A stretch of DNA of 64,000 nt from Pisolithus tinctorius (lineage: Eukaryota > Basidiomycota > Agaricomycetes > Boletales > Pisolithaceae), in the NCBI GenBank assembly GCA_024663395.1, contig JANFAH010000010.1, positions 124,001-188,000 on the forward strand, read 5' to 3'. The notes under the pieces are model-generated. The model saw only the letters and a list, made by a program, of their open reading frames with translations. It was not told the origin of the DNA and ran no database searches. Below, piece by piece: positions 33,849 through 44,466 of the stretch (position 1 is its first letter; each line of letters opens with the position of its first letter). Both the position numbers and the translations under genes were made by a program.

Positions 33849-36800
33849 CCACCCCAGTGGCCACAGTTCTCCCAGTGAACCTTTGGCTTTCAGAAGGGGT
33901 GGAATCCCAAATTCACCTTGTTCCACTGACTTTTTCACTAACAAAATTACAAAAACAACAGCTAAACCTGCTCAAAGTCAACTAAACTCAATGCAATACT
34001 CTCACCTGCCTGAGGAAAAACCAAAGGAGAATCAGCTACCTGATGCTTGCCCTCTGAGGAATGTAGACAAAGGAGTGCAAAGAGTTTACACAATTTTCAT
34101 GGAACTATATGAATGTGTCAAAGGCAATACACCAAAGGATTGTACAGGACCAGAGCTAATGGATAATGTCACAATGGACAAAGATGGAATGAAATGGTTT
34201 GGAACAACATGGCTTTACATCCCACCAAACAATCAGAGACACTGCATGCAGTCCTACCATGATCATGAATTGGCTGGACACCCAGGGCAGACAGTGATGT
34301 TCACCAAGATCCATAAAGAGGTGTGGTGGGAAGGTATGGGAAAAGATATAAAGACATATGTCGCAGGATGTCCAGTCTGCCAAACCACCAAGGTCATTAC
34401 ACATCCACCAACACCCCTGGTCATGCCTCATGCTACCCCTAAAACCATGTTCCCATTTCAGCAAATATCCATGGATCTCATCACAGATCTCCCTGTCTCA
34501 GGAGAACAAAAATACGATTCCATTCTCATGGTTGTTGATCAGGGCCTTACTAAAGCTGCTCTGTTCATCCTGTGTCACAAAACAATTGACTCCATCAGGA
34601 TTGCCTGACTCTTCCATCAATTCATTTATTCCTGATATGGTATCCCAGAATCAGTAATCTCAGATCAAGGACCTCAGTTTGCATCAGTGTTTATGAAAGA
34701 GCTGTACAAATTGATAGGGGTCACTGCCAAGTTATCTACCAGATATCACCCCCAGACAAATGGAGAAAGTGAAAGGGTAAATCAGGAAGTGGAAGGATAC
34801 TTGTGGCTCTATTGTGCAGAGGCTCCAAACTCTTGGTCTGCCAAATTACCCTCAGCCGAGTTCACTCACAATTCCAGGGTGCACTCAGTACACAAGATGA
34901 CCCCCTTTTCCCTAATCCTCAGATATGACCCTTTGCCATATCCAGAAAAATGCCTTATGCCAGTACCTTCAGTTGATGAAAGATTGGAAAGGTTCACAAC
35001 AAATTGGGATATCGCTATACTTACACACAAAAAAGCACAGGAATTGATGTGGTTGCACAGTAAAGGAACCTATGAACCACCAAAAGTTGGAGATCAGGTA
35101 CTCCTTGACATCAGGCATCTCAGGATCAAGAACCAGTGTGACAAGATTGCGCCCTGATGACTTGGACCCTTCAAGGTGACTCAGGTGGTGTCACCAGTCA
35201 CTTTCCAATTGGAGTTGCCAGCCACTTCGAAGGTCCATCCCATCTTTCATGCCTTGCACATCTTTCTGTTTGCTGAAAATGACACTTATGGTACTGTGCC
35301 CATGCCCCCTCTACCCAAATTAGTGGATGATGAAATCGAATGAGAGGTTGAGTCAATAATCAATCACAAAACTGATGGTTGTTGAGGACAGTGCAAATAC
35401 CTGGTCAAGTGGAAAGGATTCCCCCATTCATCAAAAATGTGGGAACCCAAAGAACATATAAAAGACCATGCTTCTGAAGCACTCAACCAGTACAAGCTTT
35501 CTCGACACCTCAGAAATTAAATGGACTCCCCTCAATCTGTTAACAGTGGGAATGACTATGCCAACCTCCCCTGTGAATCCCTTAATGACCCCACAAAGGA
35601 CTGGCCTGAGCTACTCATCCCCCCCATCACCATCTATACATCATCCCCTCCCCTGTTGACTGACACCCATGTTCCTGACTCAGACACCTCATCCCTGGTC
35701 TTGCAGTTCCAGGTACCCTTGCCCCCTGCCACCTGCACTCTACAACCATGTCCACACCAGGGCTTCTCAGTCCACTGAGTACCAGCCCCAAAGCCCAGAG
35801 GCTCCCCTAGTGGAGTCAGTAAGCCAGAAGGAAAGGGTAAGGGTAAAGAGAAGCCTGACCATGACACCAATCAGGGAGGAGCCCAGAGTGGTTCTGCTGA
35901 TGCTACCCAGACTGCCAATGTTTGCACCACCTACTCAACCTACTCCAATGGGGCCCACCACACTGCCCTTGATCTCCTTGCCACAGTTGCCACTGCCAGG
36001 GATGACAAGCCATGACTACCAATCACAGCAAGTGACTACCTGGATGTTGTTAGGTGTCATAGTCATGTCTCAACCCTGGCTGGACTTGGCCTTGTGTTCA
36101 TTCAGTCCAGCTTTGGCCTTGCCAATCCCTTAACCCCAGATGGTCTAGTGTGGTAAACACTGCTTTGCAGTGCATGTCACTTCGGTTAAACCCTGCCCAG
36201 TCTTGTCCCCAGTCCACCCTGTCCCAGTCTCCACTACCTTAGTCATACCTTACTAATACTTGTCTTACCAATCACCTTAGCAATCCTTGCAAGACCAGCA
36301 TTACTGGTCTCTGTACTATAGCTACTTCTAGTATATAAGCTCTTAGTTACTTGGCCTGTACTTCCACAGTCTGAAATCAACAAAGTTATTCTGATAATCT
36401 CATCTTGGCCTCAGACTCAGACTGCGACCCACACAAGGGAATAGCACTGTAACCTCAGTCGCTAAGTCCAAACAGTCCACCCCCTCTGTATCCTTGTCTT
36501 TCTCCCTGATCCTGACCCCTTGGCGTCACACCCACTTTGGTCTCTGGTCCAGCCTCAACCCGGTGTGAGTCAAAGTGTGGAATGCTGGTGAAAACCAAAC
36601 AAATCCAACACAAAAGACAAATAAGAGTGAGTGGTGGTTTGCCTCCACAGAACCTGGAGTGCAGAGAAACCTAAATGTGGGGGAGACTTCAAGTAGAGGT
36701 GCTCCTGGCGCAAGTCATTGATGAGTTATGCAGGAGTAGATGAATGGATGATGACTGAGGAGGGGATGCTGAACAGAGTGAAGGTGTTCAGCCAAAAGTA

Positions 36801-37750
36801 CTTGGGGGTAATGGACTTTGATAGAATATGCTCCTTGCACAAGTCAATGATGAGTTATGCAGGAGTGGGGGGGATGACTAAGACTGCTGACTAAGAGGAA
36901 GCTTCAGATGATGAAGGATGGCAGATAGACTCTTCCAAATGAGCCTCAACTACCGGGTATACAAATGATGACAGATAGACCCCTTTGTGGAGCCTCAACT
37001 GTCGACGATGAGATATGCTGAGCTGAGCTGAACTGACTGCTGGATTGCTTCTGATTGCTTCCTGGTAGCTAAGTACATGGGGGTTTATATACTGTGGGGG
37101 GAGCATAGCTTGTGACAAACAAGGCACAAACACTTGGTAAGTAATGAGTAAGGACTGAGTAATCATGATGAGTAAGTGAGAAATGAAAAGTAAGCAAGCA
37201 AAGAAGATTGGTAAGTATTGGCAATGAACAAGTCAGGGATAGTCAAAATATCACAAAATGAGTCAAATAGAATCAGAAACTGAGTAAGCACACTGATATC
37301 ACATTAGGGGGTGGTGATGCAAGTTAGATCTCAGTGGAGACATCTCTAGATCCAAAGACAGCATGACAGATGGACGGTGTTTCCAGATAGGGAAGTATTA
37401 ATTCCAGAATGCATATGGATCGTTCCTCCCTGCTCCCTGCACTGTCTTTATTCCAGTCTCATCCATCATTCTTCCTGCATTGTGACAGCTGCAGTATAAT
37501 CTACTGTCCTCCAGCCTCCCTGATCGCATTCATGATGAGTATGACATGCATCTTGCCTTCTTACTGCAGGATCCAGCAGAAGATGTCCCCCCTTCTCCTC
37601 CTCCTCCATCAGAACCCCATCCATGAAGTTTTTGTTAACTTCGCTGAGAGGACAAAAGGGTGGGAGATGCAATTGCATATGCTCTCATTGCCCCACAGAC
37701 CCCCAATGCCCTAGCCCCCTTTGACACCTGACTCATGCCCTATCAACCGG

Positions 37751-39595
37751 TGTCACACACCAAAGGTGTTGTGGACATGGTTACAGCTGACTCTGCCTAA
37801 CTCATTGATGAGTTGCGCACAATGCCCAAGCATGCAGATGAAGACTAAAGGCCTCATGCATAGAAAGACTGTCAGATGTTAACAGTCATCCTTCGCACAA
37901 GAACGAGTCGTCAGTGCTAAAGAGAAAAGAGGAAGCGAGTTAAGCGCACGTTAAAGGTTTTTAGCACCTGTGTACGGCATTCTGGTTTTCATCGTATCTC
38001 CACCATTTCCAAAGATATCAACTCCGTTCCCACACTTGCTTAAAGTGCTCAGCCCCATGATTCTTCCTTCCAAATTTGGAGAGGATCCTCACACCCTACA
38101 CGTTTCTACAGCACTCCATCCATCAGACACTCATTTCACTAAGTCCATCAATCATGGCCACCTCTTCGTCGATCATCTCACTTGTCTCATTTGCCAGAGA
38201 CAATGGCTATGTATATCTGCCAGGTGTTCCCACCAGCGTCTGTCCTGAAGCCCCCTGGTTCATCCCGTCGTTAGCCCCATCTCATCCCATGCAGCTTGGT
38301 CAGCATGTTCTCCTTGTCAGTATGACTTCCAGAAGGACATTCTTTGGTCGCCTCAGGTCTGTCACTCGGTTAGAAAGGTCTTATGTGGTCATTTCAGTCT
38401 CCCCAGTTGATGAAGCATATGGATCATTCCTCCCTGCTCCCTGCACTGTCTTTATTCCAGTCTTGTCCATCATTCTTCCCGCATTGCGACAGCTGCAGTA
38501 TAATCTACTGTCCTCCAGCCTCCCTGATCGCATTCATGACGAGTATGACATGCATCTTGCCTTCTTACTGCAAGATCCAGCAGAAGATGTCCCCCCTTCT
38601 CCTCCTCCTCCATCAGAGCCCCACCCATGAAGTTTTTGTTAACTTTGCTGAGAGGATGAAAGGGTGGGAGATGTGATTGTGTATGCCTCCCATTGCCCCA
38701 CAGACCCCCAATGCCCTAGCCCCCTTTGACACCTGACTCATGCCCTTCAATTCTGGAATTAATACTTCCCTATCTGGAAACACTGTCCATCTGTCATGCT
38801 ATCTTTGGATCTAGAGATGTCTCCGCCAAGATCTGACTTGCATTGCCACCCCCTAATGTGATATCAGTGCACTTACTCAGTTTCTGACTCTATTTGACTC
38901 ATTCTGTGATATTTTGACTATCCTTGACTCATTCATTGCCAATACTTACCAATCCTCTTTGCTTGCTTACTTTTCATTTCTTGCTTACTCATCATGATTA
39001 CTCAGTCCTTACTCATTACTTACCAAGTGTTTGTGCCTTGTTTGTCACAAGCTGTGCTCCCCCCACAGTATATAAACCCCCATGTACTTAGCTACCCAAG
39101 AAATTCAGAATCAATCCAGAAGTCAGCTCAGTTCAGTGCATACCTCGTCATTGACAGTTGAGGCTCATTCGGAAGAGTCTATCTGTCTTCATTCATATCA
39201 TTGGTAGTTGAGGCTCTATGAAGGGGTCTATCTACCTCCATCATTTATCTGAAGCTTCCTCTTAGTCAGCAGTCTTGCTTAGTCATCCCTCCACTCCTGC
39301 ATAACTCGTCAATGCCTTGTGCCAGGAGCACATTTTATTGAAGTCCATTATTCCAAGAAGTCCTTTCAGCTGAACACCTTCACTCTGTTCAGCATCCCCC
39401 ATCCAGTCATCACTCATTCATCTGCTCTTGCGTAACTTGTCGACAACTTGCACTAGGAGCACCCTCCCATTGAAGTTTCCCCCTCTTAGGTTTCTGCACT
39501 CCAGGTTCTGCAGAGGCACACCACCACTTGCTTTACATTTGTCTTTTGTGTTGGTTTTGGTTGGTTTTCACCACCTTTCCACACTTTGACTCACA
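37751..39595 (+). repeat. F2: complete F repeat nested in the reverse F repeat
   Basis: 1845 bp, TGTCACACACC...GACTCACA, with TATATAAA near 39070. Left flank ACCGG and right flank ACTGG (overlapping the last base pair of the repeat) look like one duplication with a CpG change. It keeps more CpG than F1, so it is probably younger. Confidence 0.75.
38154..38630 (+). CDS. Conserved ORF of unknown function inside repeat F2
   Basis: 158 codons, MATSSSIISLVSFARDNGY to SPPPPSEPHP, the least decayed version of the F1 ORF. At one codon near 38490 F2 reads CGA (Arg), F1 reads CAA (Gln), and the inverted fragment at 37490 and the 51-kb copy read TGA. That suggests F2 is closest to the ancestral protein. 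Function unknown. Confidence 0.5.
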   Translation: MATSSSIISLVSFARDNGYVYLPGVPTSVCPEAPWFIPSLAPSHPMQLGQHVLLVSMTSRRTFFGRLRSVTRLERSYVVISVSPVDEAYGSFLPAPCTVFIPVLSIILPALRQLQYNLLSSSLPDRIHDEYDMHLAFLLQDPAEDVPPSPPPPSEPHP

Positions 39596-41112
39596 CTGGG
39601 GAGACTGAAACGACCACATAAGACCTTTCTAACTGAGTGACAGACCTGAGGTGGCCAAAGAACATCCTTCTGGAAGTCATACTGACAAGGAGAACATGCT
39701 GACCAAGCTGCATGGGATGAGACAGGGCTGACAATGATGGGATGAACCAGGGGCTTCAGGACAGAAGCTGGTGGGAACACCTGGCAGATATACATAGCCA
39801 TTGTCTCTGGCAACCAAGACAAGTGAGATGATCGACGAAGAGGTGGCCATGATTGATGGACTTAGCGAAATGAGTGTCTGATGGATGGAGTGCTGTAGAA
39901 ATGCATAGTGTGTGAGGATCCTCTCCAAATTTGGAAGGAAGAATCGTGGGGCTGAGCACTTTAAGTGAGTGTGGGAATGGAGTCGATATCTTTGGAAATG
40001 GTGGAGATACGATGAAAACTGGAATGCCATCACAGGCGCTAAAAACCTTTAACGTGCACTTAACTCACTTCCTCTTTTCTTTTTAGCACTGACGACTCAT
40101 TCTTGTGCGAAGGATGACTGTTAACATCTGACAGTCTTTCTACACATGAGGCCTTTAGTCTTCATCTGCATGCTTGGGCATTGTGTGCAACTCATCGATG
40201 AGTTAGGCAGAGTCAGCTGTAACCATGTCCACAACACCTTTGGTGTGTGACACCAGACAACCATGAACTTGACATTAGGGCACTTGACATCTTCCATGAA
40301 GGGGACAACATTGACAGGTGCCCACCAGAACAAGTTAAGTATTTTGGGATGCTGTCTGAAATCTACAGAGCATCAGACATAATCAGACAATGCATCTCAA
40401 AAATACACACCCAGAAACTCAGTGGAACTGCCCCACTCTTGGAGGTTATCATGATCAACATGCTCGAATGAGGCTACTTGGACATCTTAGAAGCAGTTAC
40501 CAGAGGAGCTTACAATCATCTTCTTAATCAGCAGCTTGGAGAATTCCTTGCACCCCCAGCTTCTCGACTTCTTGATCACATTAAACCTAAAGAGGAAGAA
40601 GTCATCATCTGAAAAAGAAGGAAGCAGAATGGGTGGCACTGGTAGAGTTTGTGGAGAATGGGACTTTATTTAAACAGGTCAGCCTCAGACTTGGAATGGG
40701 AACTCATAACTCTGCTTGGGAGGTGTTGTTGCAGGATGCTTCATGGGCAGGAAACCACAAGAACTCCTTTAATGCCATCCACTCCACCAACTCTCTTCCT
40801 GCATCTCCCTTTGTCCCCATCCCTGAAAATCAACTTTGGTTCTACCTTGGGGGACAGTCACCAGTACCTGAGGGACACCTGCTCCACCCCCATGCTTGCT
40901 TTCAATGCCACTACCTGGGGCATTGGTCCCGCCATAATGGGTGTGGCTCCAAATATACTCCATCCCTCAAGGAACCACCATCTCCATCACCTCCACCACC
41001 TGTTGCCAGTCACTCATTCCTGCATCTACACTACTCACCAACCCTTTTCCACTGCCACCAATGCTGGGCATGCTTTGTCCTCAAGGGTCTGAGGACCTTT
41101 GCAGGGGGGGGA

Positions 41113-41797
41113 TGTTATGCCTGTGTCAGGGGACTTTCCTTTTTCACCTCATTTCAGTCACACATGTCACATGCCTTCTCACATCTCTTGTCTCTGTCAT
41201 CATCCTGGGGGTGTTTATGCTTCAAGGACACTTTGGGTCCCTGGCAGGCATAGTATTTCCAATACCCTCTGATGCTGCACACTTGTAGGAGATCTGATGT
41301 TCCACCCCCATCTCTGATGAACAATCTTTTTCATATGTCATCTATGACTCATATTTGTTGTTTGACTGATTACTTCTTGTTCCAGTGTCAGGCTCCTGAC
41401 TGCACATTGATTGTGCAGCCAGTATAGCCCTTGTTCCCCTGTCTACTGTTATCTTTGACACCATATGAGTCTTCTCTATTTCATTGTTTACTACTGCAGA
41501 TACTTACCACCTTGATGGCATGACTGGTATGGTACTCTTGTCCTGAGGTATTTATACAGCCATACCATACCTTGCATCCTCAGTTTTTTGATAGCTTGCA
41601 ACTCAGCTAATTCCTTTGATTTCATCCTTGTTCCTTCTCCATCACAATCTCAAGAGGAACTTGCCAGTAGAAGAAACCTCTGTCAGACTTCATCAATAAC
41701 TGAGCCATAGGGGTAACAACAAGTTCAGCCCATAGACTCCCCCTCACACCACTCATGACTAGTCCATTTGATGAAGTCACTCAGCTCAGGCATAACA
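41113..41797 (+). repeat. 3' LTR of element E
   Basis: 685 bp, preceded by the polypurine tract GCAGGGGGGGGAT (41101-41112) and followed by the GAAGT duplication. Nearly identical to the LTR at 18783, including TATTTATA and CTCAGTTTTTTGAT. Confidence 0.92.
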
Positions 41798-42664
41798 GAA
41801 GTTGCAGATAAAAAGCCTATTCCGTGAGAGGAATCCTTTGTGATTGCAATAATTTGAACATATGATTGCAGGGGGGGATATGGGAATGTGGCAGCCATTG
41901 ATTGCACCAATCACATCCCAAAAGTATGGCCAAAACTTGGGGTTGTGGCATATTTTTGGATGGATGGCTTCACCAGTTGGAAACTGTACATAGATGGAAT
42001 ATAATGGTGGGTCTGAAAATATAAAGAGCAATTTCTTGAAGTATCTGTACACAAATATGTGAATTGTTGCATGGATTTTGTATTGAACTCACTGAGATAT
42101 CATATTGTTTGATCACTGAAATCATTCACCAATGTGCCTGATTGTCAGGCCAGTCACAAATGTATACAGGAAAATTGCAAGCTGTTCCTCCAGGGTAACA
42201 AACTTTGAGTTTTTATGACCAATACCTTGAAGCTCCTCGATGAGCTCAACAAAAACCTCCCTGCTCATACCAAGCTCACAGCAGATATGATCAGGATGAC
42301 CAGTCAAGAGTTCCTGGAGCCACATTTCTCCAGAGAGTCTTGAGGTGTGGTATGGTATCAGGTCTCTGTGCACACTGGAACCAATCAGCTCAGCAAACAA
42401 GGCCAGAAGTGTCTGGAGAAGGACCAAGATTTGCTGCAGCAGGGCATGGTGTATGTTCAGATGATCAGGTGGCAGGTTCAATCCCCAACATGCTGCCAGG
42501 CCTTGTGCCAAACTTGTGCACCACTCATCAAAGAAGAGAACTGTGTGAACCTCAACTGAACTATGATTTCTGTACAAGCTCTTAGACATCTCAATCACAT
42601 GACAAGCTGCCAGGATTGTTATGGCACTTAACTTTTTTGCAACATTGTGATGGTAGGTCATCAC

Positions 42665-43024
42665 AGTTGGTAAAAGTAGATAATTATAATTATATAATAA
42701 AATTTCCTTATTTGGTATTATCTCATCATCATCTAACTATCCCTATGGATTATCACACTCAAGATAGGTATGGGTTATGGGTTATGGATTATATATGTAA
42801 AATCCCTGCAAACCAACTTAGGAAATCCAAAAAGCTATGGGTTCTCAGGGAGTATGGGTTATACAGGTATGGGTTAGGAGGGAGTCAACTGTATATGGAG
42901 CTGATAACTAAATCTGAAAAGGGAAATTTTTTCCGATGTTGGTTATTCCCACGATTTTCGGCGTCGTAGAGACCTTGCTCTACCAGCAAGGTAATTTCCT
43001 GATGGCCAGGCTATCACTGCATAA
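42665..43024. other. Gene-free stretch before the phosphotransferase gene, with transposon end and hairpin
   Basis: AT-rich to about 42760, then short direct repeats of GGTATGGGTTA type ending in GGAGGGAGTCAACTG-TA near 42895, which looks like a terminal repeat of a TA-inserting transposon. From about 42838 it is duplicated at 59571. A perfect 8-bp hairpin lies at 42972-42992 (ACCTTGCT, loop CTACC), followed 7 bases later by CTGA. No ORF of note. Confidence 0.4.
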
Positions 43025-44466
43025 ATGAGCATCTCAAGAGACGCAATCCACTCACCCGGACCCCAGTTACTATTGGATCATGACGTTCCTCTTAAACCTC
43101 TACCCTTCATTACTGATTCTCTCACCAACATCCCTAGTTCAGCGAAGAAATTTTTCGCCTCTGTATCCAGTCCCACTGAGATTTTGTCCTCGAAATTCGT
43201 CTCCAGAGTAGAAGGAACCGATGTTATCGAAGGGGGTTACAACTTTGTACACATCCTTGACCTCGACACCGGTGAATCTGGTCGCCACTTTCCCTTTGTT
43301 TTGCGCTGTCCAATTGATCCAGATACCATCTCCCGATGGCAGACCTGTACAGCTGTAGGCTGTATGCTGTACTGCCAGCAACACCCTGATCTCAACATAC
43401 CCACTCCAGCCATCTACGCTTATAACTGCACTTATGGATCGGAATTCATTGCCATGGAATATATCAATGGGGATACCCTGAACGACGTGTGGCTGGACCT
43501 TCCAGAGGAGGAAAAGCAGAATATGGTCAACCAAGTCGTAGAGATAATGCGTACGATGAGGACAAAGACGAGCTTCAAATTGATCGGGGGAATCCGCCCA
43601 GATGGTTGCTCCTGTCCTCTAGTCGATGGCAGGGATGCCGTGAGTGGGAGGGTATGTTTACCTGGACCGTATAGCTCCGCAGATGCTGAGTCTCGTACAG
43701 GGAGTAGTTGACGGTTTCGGTCTATACAATATTGGGCCGTTAGTGCTTCGACAACCACTTTCGCTCACATCTGCGTTGTGTACTCATGATTTAAACAGGT
43801 ACGCGTCCGTGCGAGAATACGTTCAGTCCGTCTTCGACCGTCAATTCCATCACATGGATCAAATGTTGCACAAAGGTACACTCTTGGCTCACGAGGCAGA
43901 GTTCAGGGAGGAGATGAGCGAGTGCCTTCAGAGTTTGACGCCGGAGGAGGCATTCGAACTTGTAAAGAACAAGAGGGATGATTTTATGGCACATTCATAT
44001 GACTGGAAGTACCCCTTCGTGTTGCGGCATGGGGACCTACATGGGCGGAATGTCATAGTGAGGTATGTTCTACTTTCTCTTTAAAGTCTTTCAGGGCGAA
44101 GTCAATACAACGCCTAGCCACTCTTCCCCTCGCCGTATACTCGCGATTCTCGACTGGGACTTCGGTGGTTCTCACGCACTCCCGTTTGCTGATAAAGCCT
44201 TCGAGGTGTCTTCTCCAGACAGCGACGAAAATACTGATGTGCGCATAACACAAGCGAAAGGGTTGTATCACACACAACTCCAGATCGATGAGCTCGTCGG
44301 ATTTCTCCCGAGAGACGATCAGCTGACCAAATTAGTGGCATCCATGAAACTGTTCATCCTCGACCTTGAAGCGGAAACAGCACGCGGCAAGGATGCCGTC
44401 GCGAACGCTGGTTCTGATCCCAGTATCGATGCTGTGGCTGATGTCCCCGTTGATGCTGAGGAATAA
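43025..44466 (+). CDS. APH/choline-kinase-fold phosphotransferase
   Basis: Likely transfers a phosphate from ATP to a small molecule; the substrate is unknown (fungi have many such genes). Four exons: 43025-43651, 43701-43738, 43799-44062, 44118-44466. Introns are 49, 60 and 55 bases with GTATGT, GTTAGT and GTATGT donors and AG acceptors. Splicing gives 425 residues in one frame. Kinase-like N-lobe with EGGYNFVHILDL, then FIAMEYINGDTLNDVW (hinge), the catalytic loop HGDLHGRN and the metal-binding ILDWDF. The family is usually 350-450 residues. CpG content is far higher than in the repeats around it. A broken second copy lies at 59755. The start ATG was chosen because the frame is open from there and the hairpin leader ends just before. 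Confidence 0.88.

Larger units (their letters stand above)
30001..35520 (+). pseudogene. Pol of element E, interrupted by repeat F1
   Basis: Protease CIDSGAEVSLI (about 30150). RT with FFIAKKDGKKQLIQDY and FGQCNSPPSFQRYM; the active site reads YMDN instead of YxDD (about 31165), a lost catalytic Asp. RNase H with LFTDVSKLGIGAVLAQ and MLVVICALKAF. Repeat F1 follows at 31985-33848. Integrase with HHCC (HELAGHPGQ...CPVCQTTK) and D,D,E (MVVDQGLTK, ISDQGPQF, NGESERVNQ). Chromodomain (CKYLVKWKGFPHSSKMWEPKEH) ends at 35520. Removing F1 keeps the frame open. There are at least ten stops or shifts elsewhere. Confidence 0.92.
36564..40252 (-). repeat. Reverse F repeat, rearranged and split by F2
   Basis: The 5' part is 40252-39596 and the 3' part 37408-36564, both reverse. 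The middle part (37409-37741, matching F1 32650-32985) lies in forward orientation, so an internal segment has been inverted. The flanks CCCGG and CCAGA may be a decayed target duplication. A full F2 copy sits at 37751-39595. Confidence 0.72.
36055..40274 (+). repeat. Solo family-A LTR, split by an F repeat
   Basis: Flanked by TTAGG (36050-36054, 40275-40279) in the extra ORF of element E. It is present as 36055-36563 plus about 40253-40274, where ACTTGACA completes the LTR. It contains the CACTGC-TTT-GCAGTG palindrome, a TATATAAG box and CAGTCTGAAAT. The 3.7 kb between the parts is the reverse F repeat with F2 inside. Confidence 0.9.
35521..41092 (+). pseudogene. Extra sense ORF after pol in element E, with zinc-knuckle-like end
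   Basis: Follows the chromodomain stop directly (MDSPQSVNSGNDYANLP). It continues through a low-complexity Ser/Pro/Lys part to SDYLDVV, is split at 36055 by a solo LTR, and rejoins in frame as RALDIFHEGDNIDRCPPEQV. Then come YFGMLSEIYRASDIIRQC, AYNHLLNQQLGEFLAPP, EFVENGTLFKQVSLR, AWEVLLQDASWAGNHKNSF and, near 40890, CFQCHYLGHWSRHNGC, a CCHC-like knuckle with a long last gap. Several stops and shifts are present. It occupies the env-like position but shows no signal peptide or membrane segment. I do not recognise the family. Confidence 0.6.
18783..41797 (+). mobile_element. Element E: chromodomain Ty3/gypsy retrotransposon swollen by insertions
   Basis: Flanked by GAAGT (18778-18782, 41798-41802) inside the Harbinger transposase. 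Its two LTRs (18783-19463, 41113-41797) lie 22 kb apart because element C, repeat F1 and an interrupted family-A LTR landed between them; the net length is about 8 kb. Order: LTR, self-priming site, gag, -1 signal, protease, RT, RNase H, integrase, chromodomain, an extra sense ORF, polypurine tract, LTR. A different clade from A/B/C, judged by gag and RT sequence. Confidence 0.92.
16677..42664 (-). pseudogene. PIF/Harbinger DDE transposase, split by four insertions
   Basis: Reads leftward: 42664-41798, then 18777-18673, 18219-17835 and 16780-16677, with an intron near 42050-42120. The pieces rejoin in frame at each insertion: SRNRLFICNF + SLKVIFMLTGWEGS, IPA + RKYLLADAGYP, and MADEDDEGK + GAPVHLQAMG, ending VMEM and TGA. 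Family motifs include FVTLEEQLAIFLYTFV, GWEGSVMDACV, EELFNLWHTSAWNVIDCIFG and ALCALHNFI. The first catalytic Asp (normally in GAIDGTH) reads Asn (GAINGCH) and the last Glu reads Asp (NVID), so it is inactive beyond its stops. Element ends and TIRs were not found. Confidence 0.88.

Noticed and set aside
42665..42900. Right terminal inverted repeat of the Harbinger element
   Set aside because: No matching inverted sequence or TTA/TAA duplication was found near 15040-15260; the GTCAACTG-TA end fits a TA-inserting element better.
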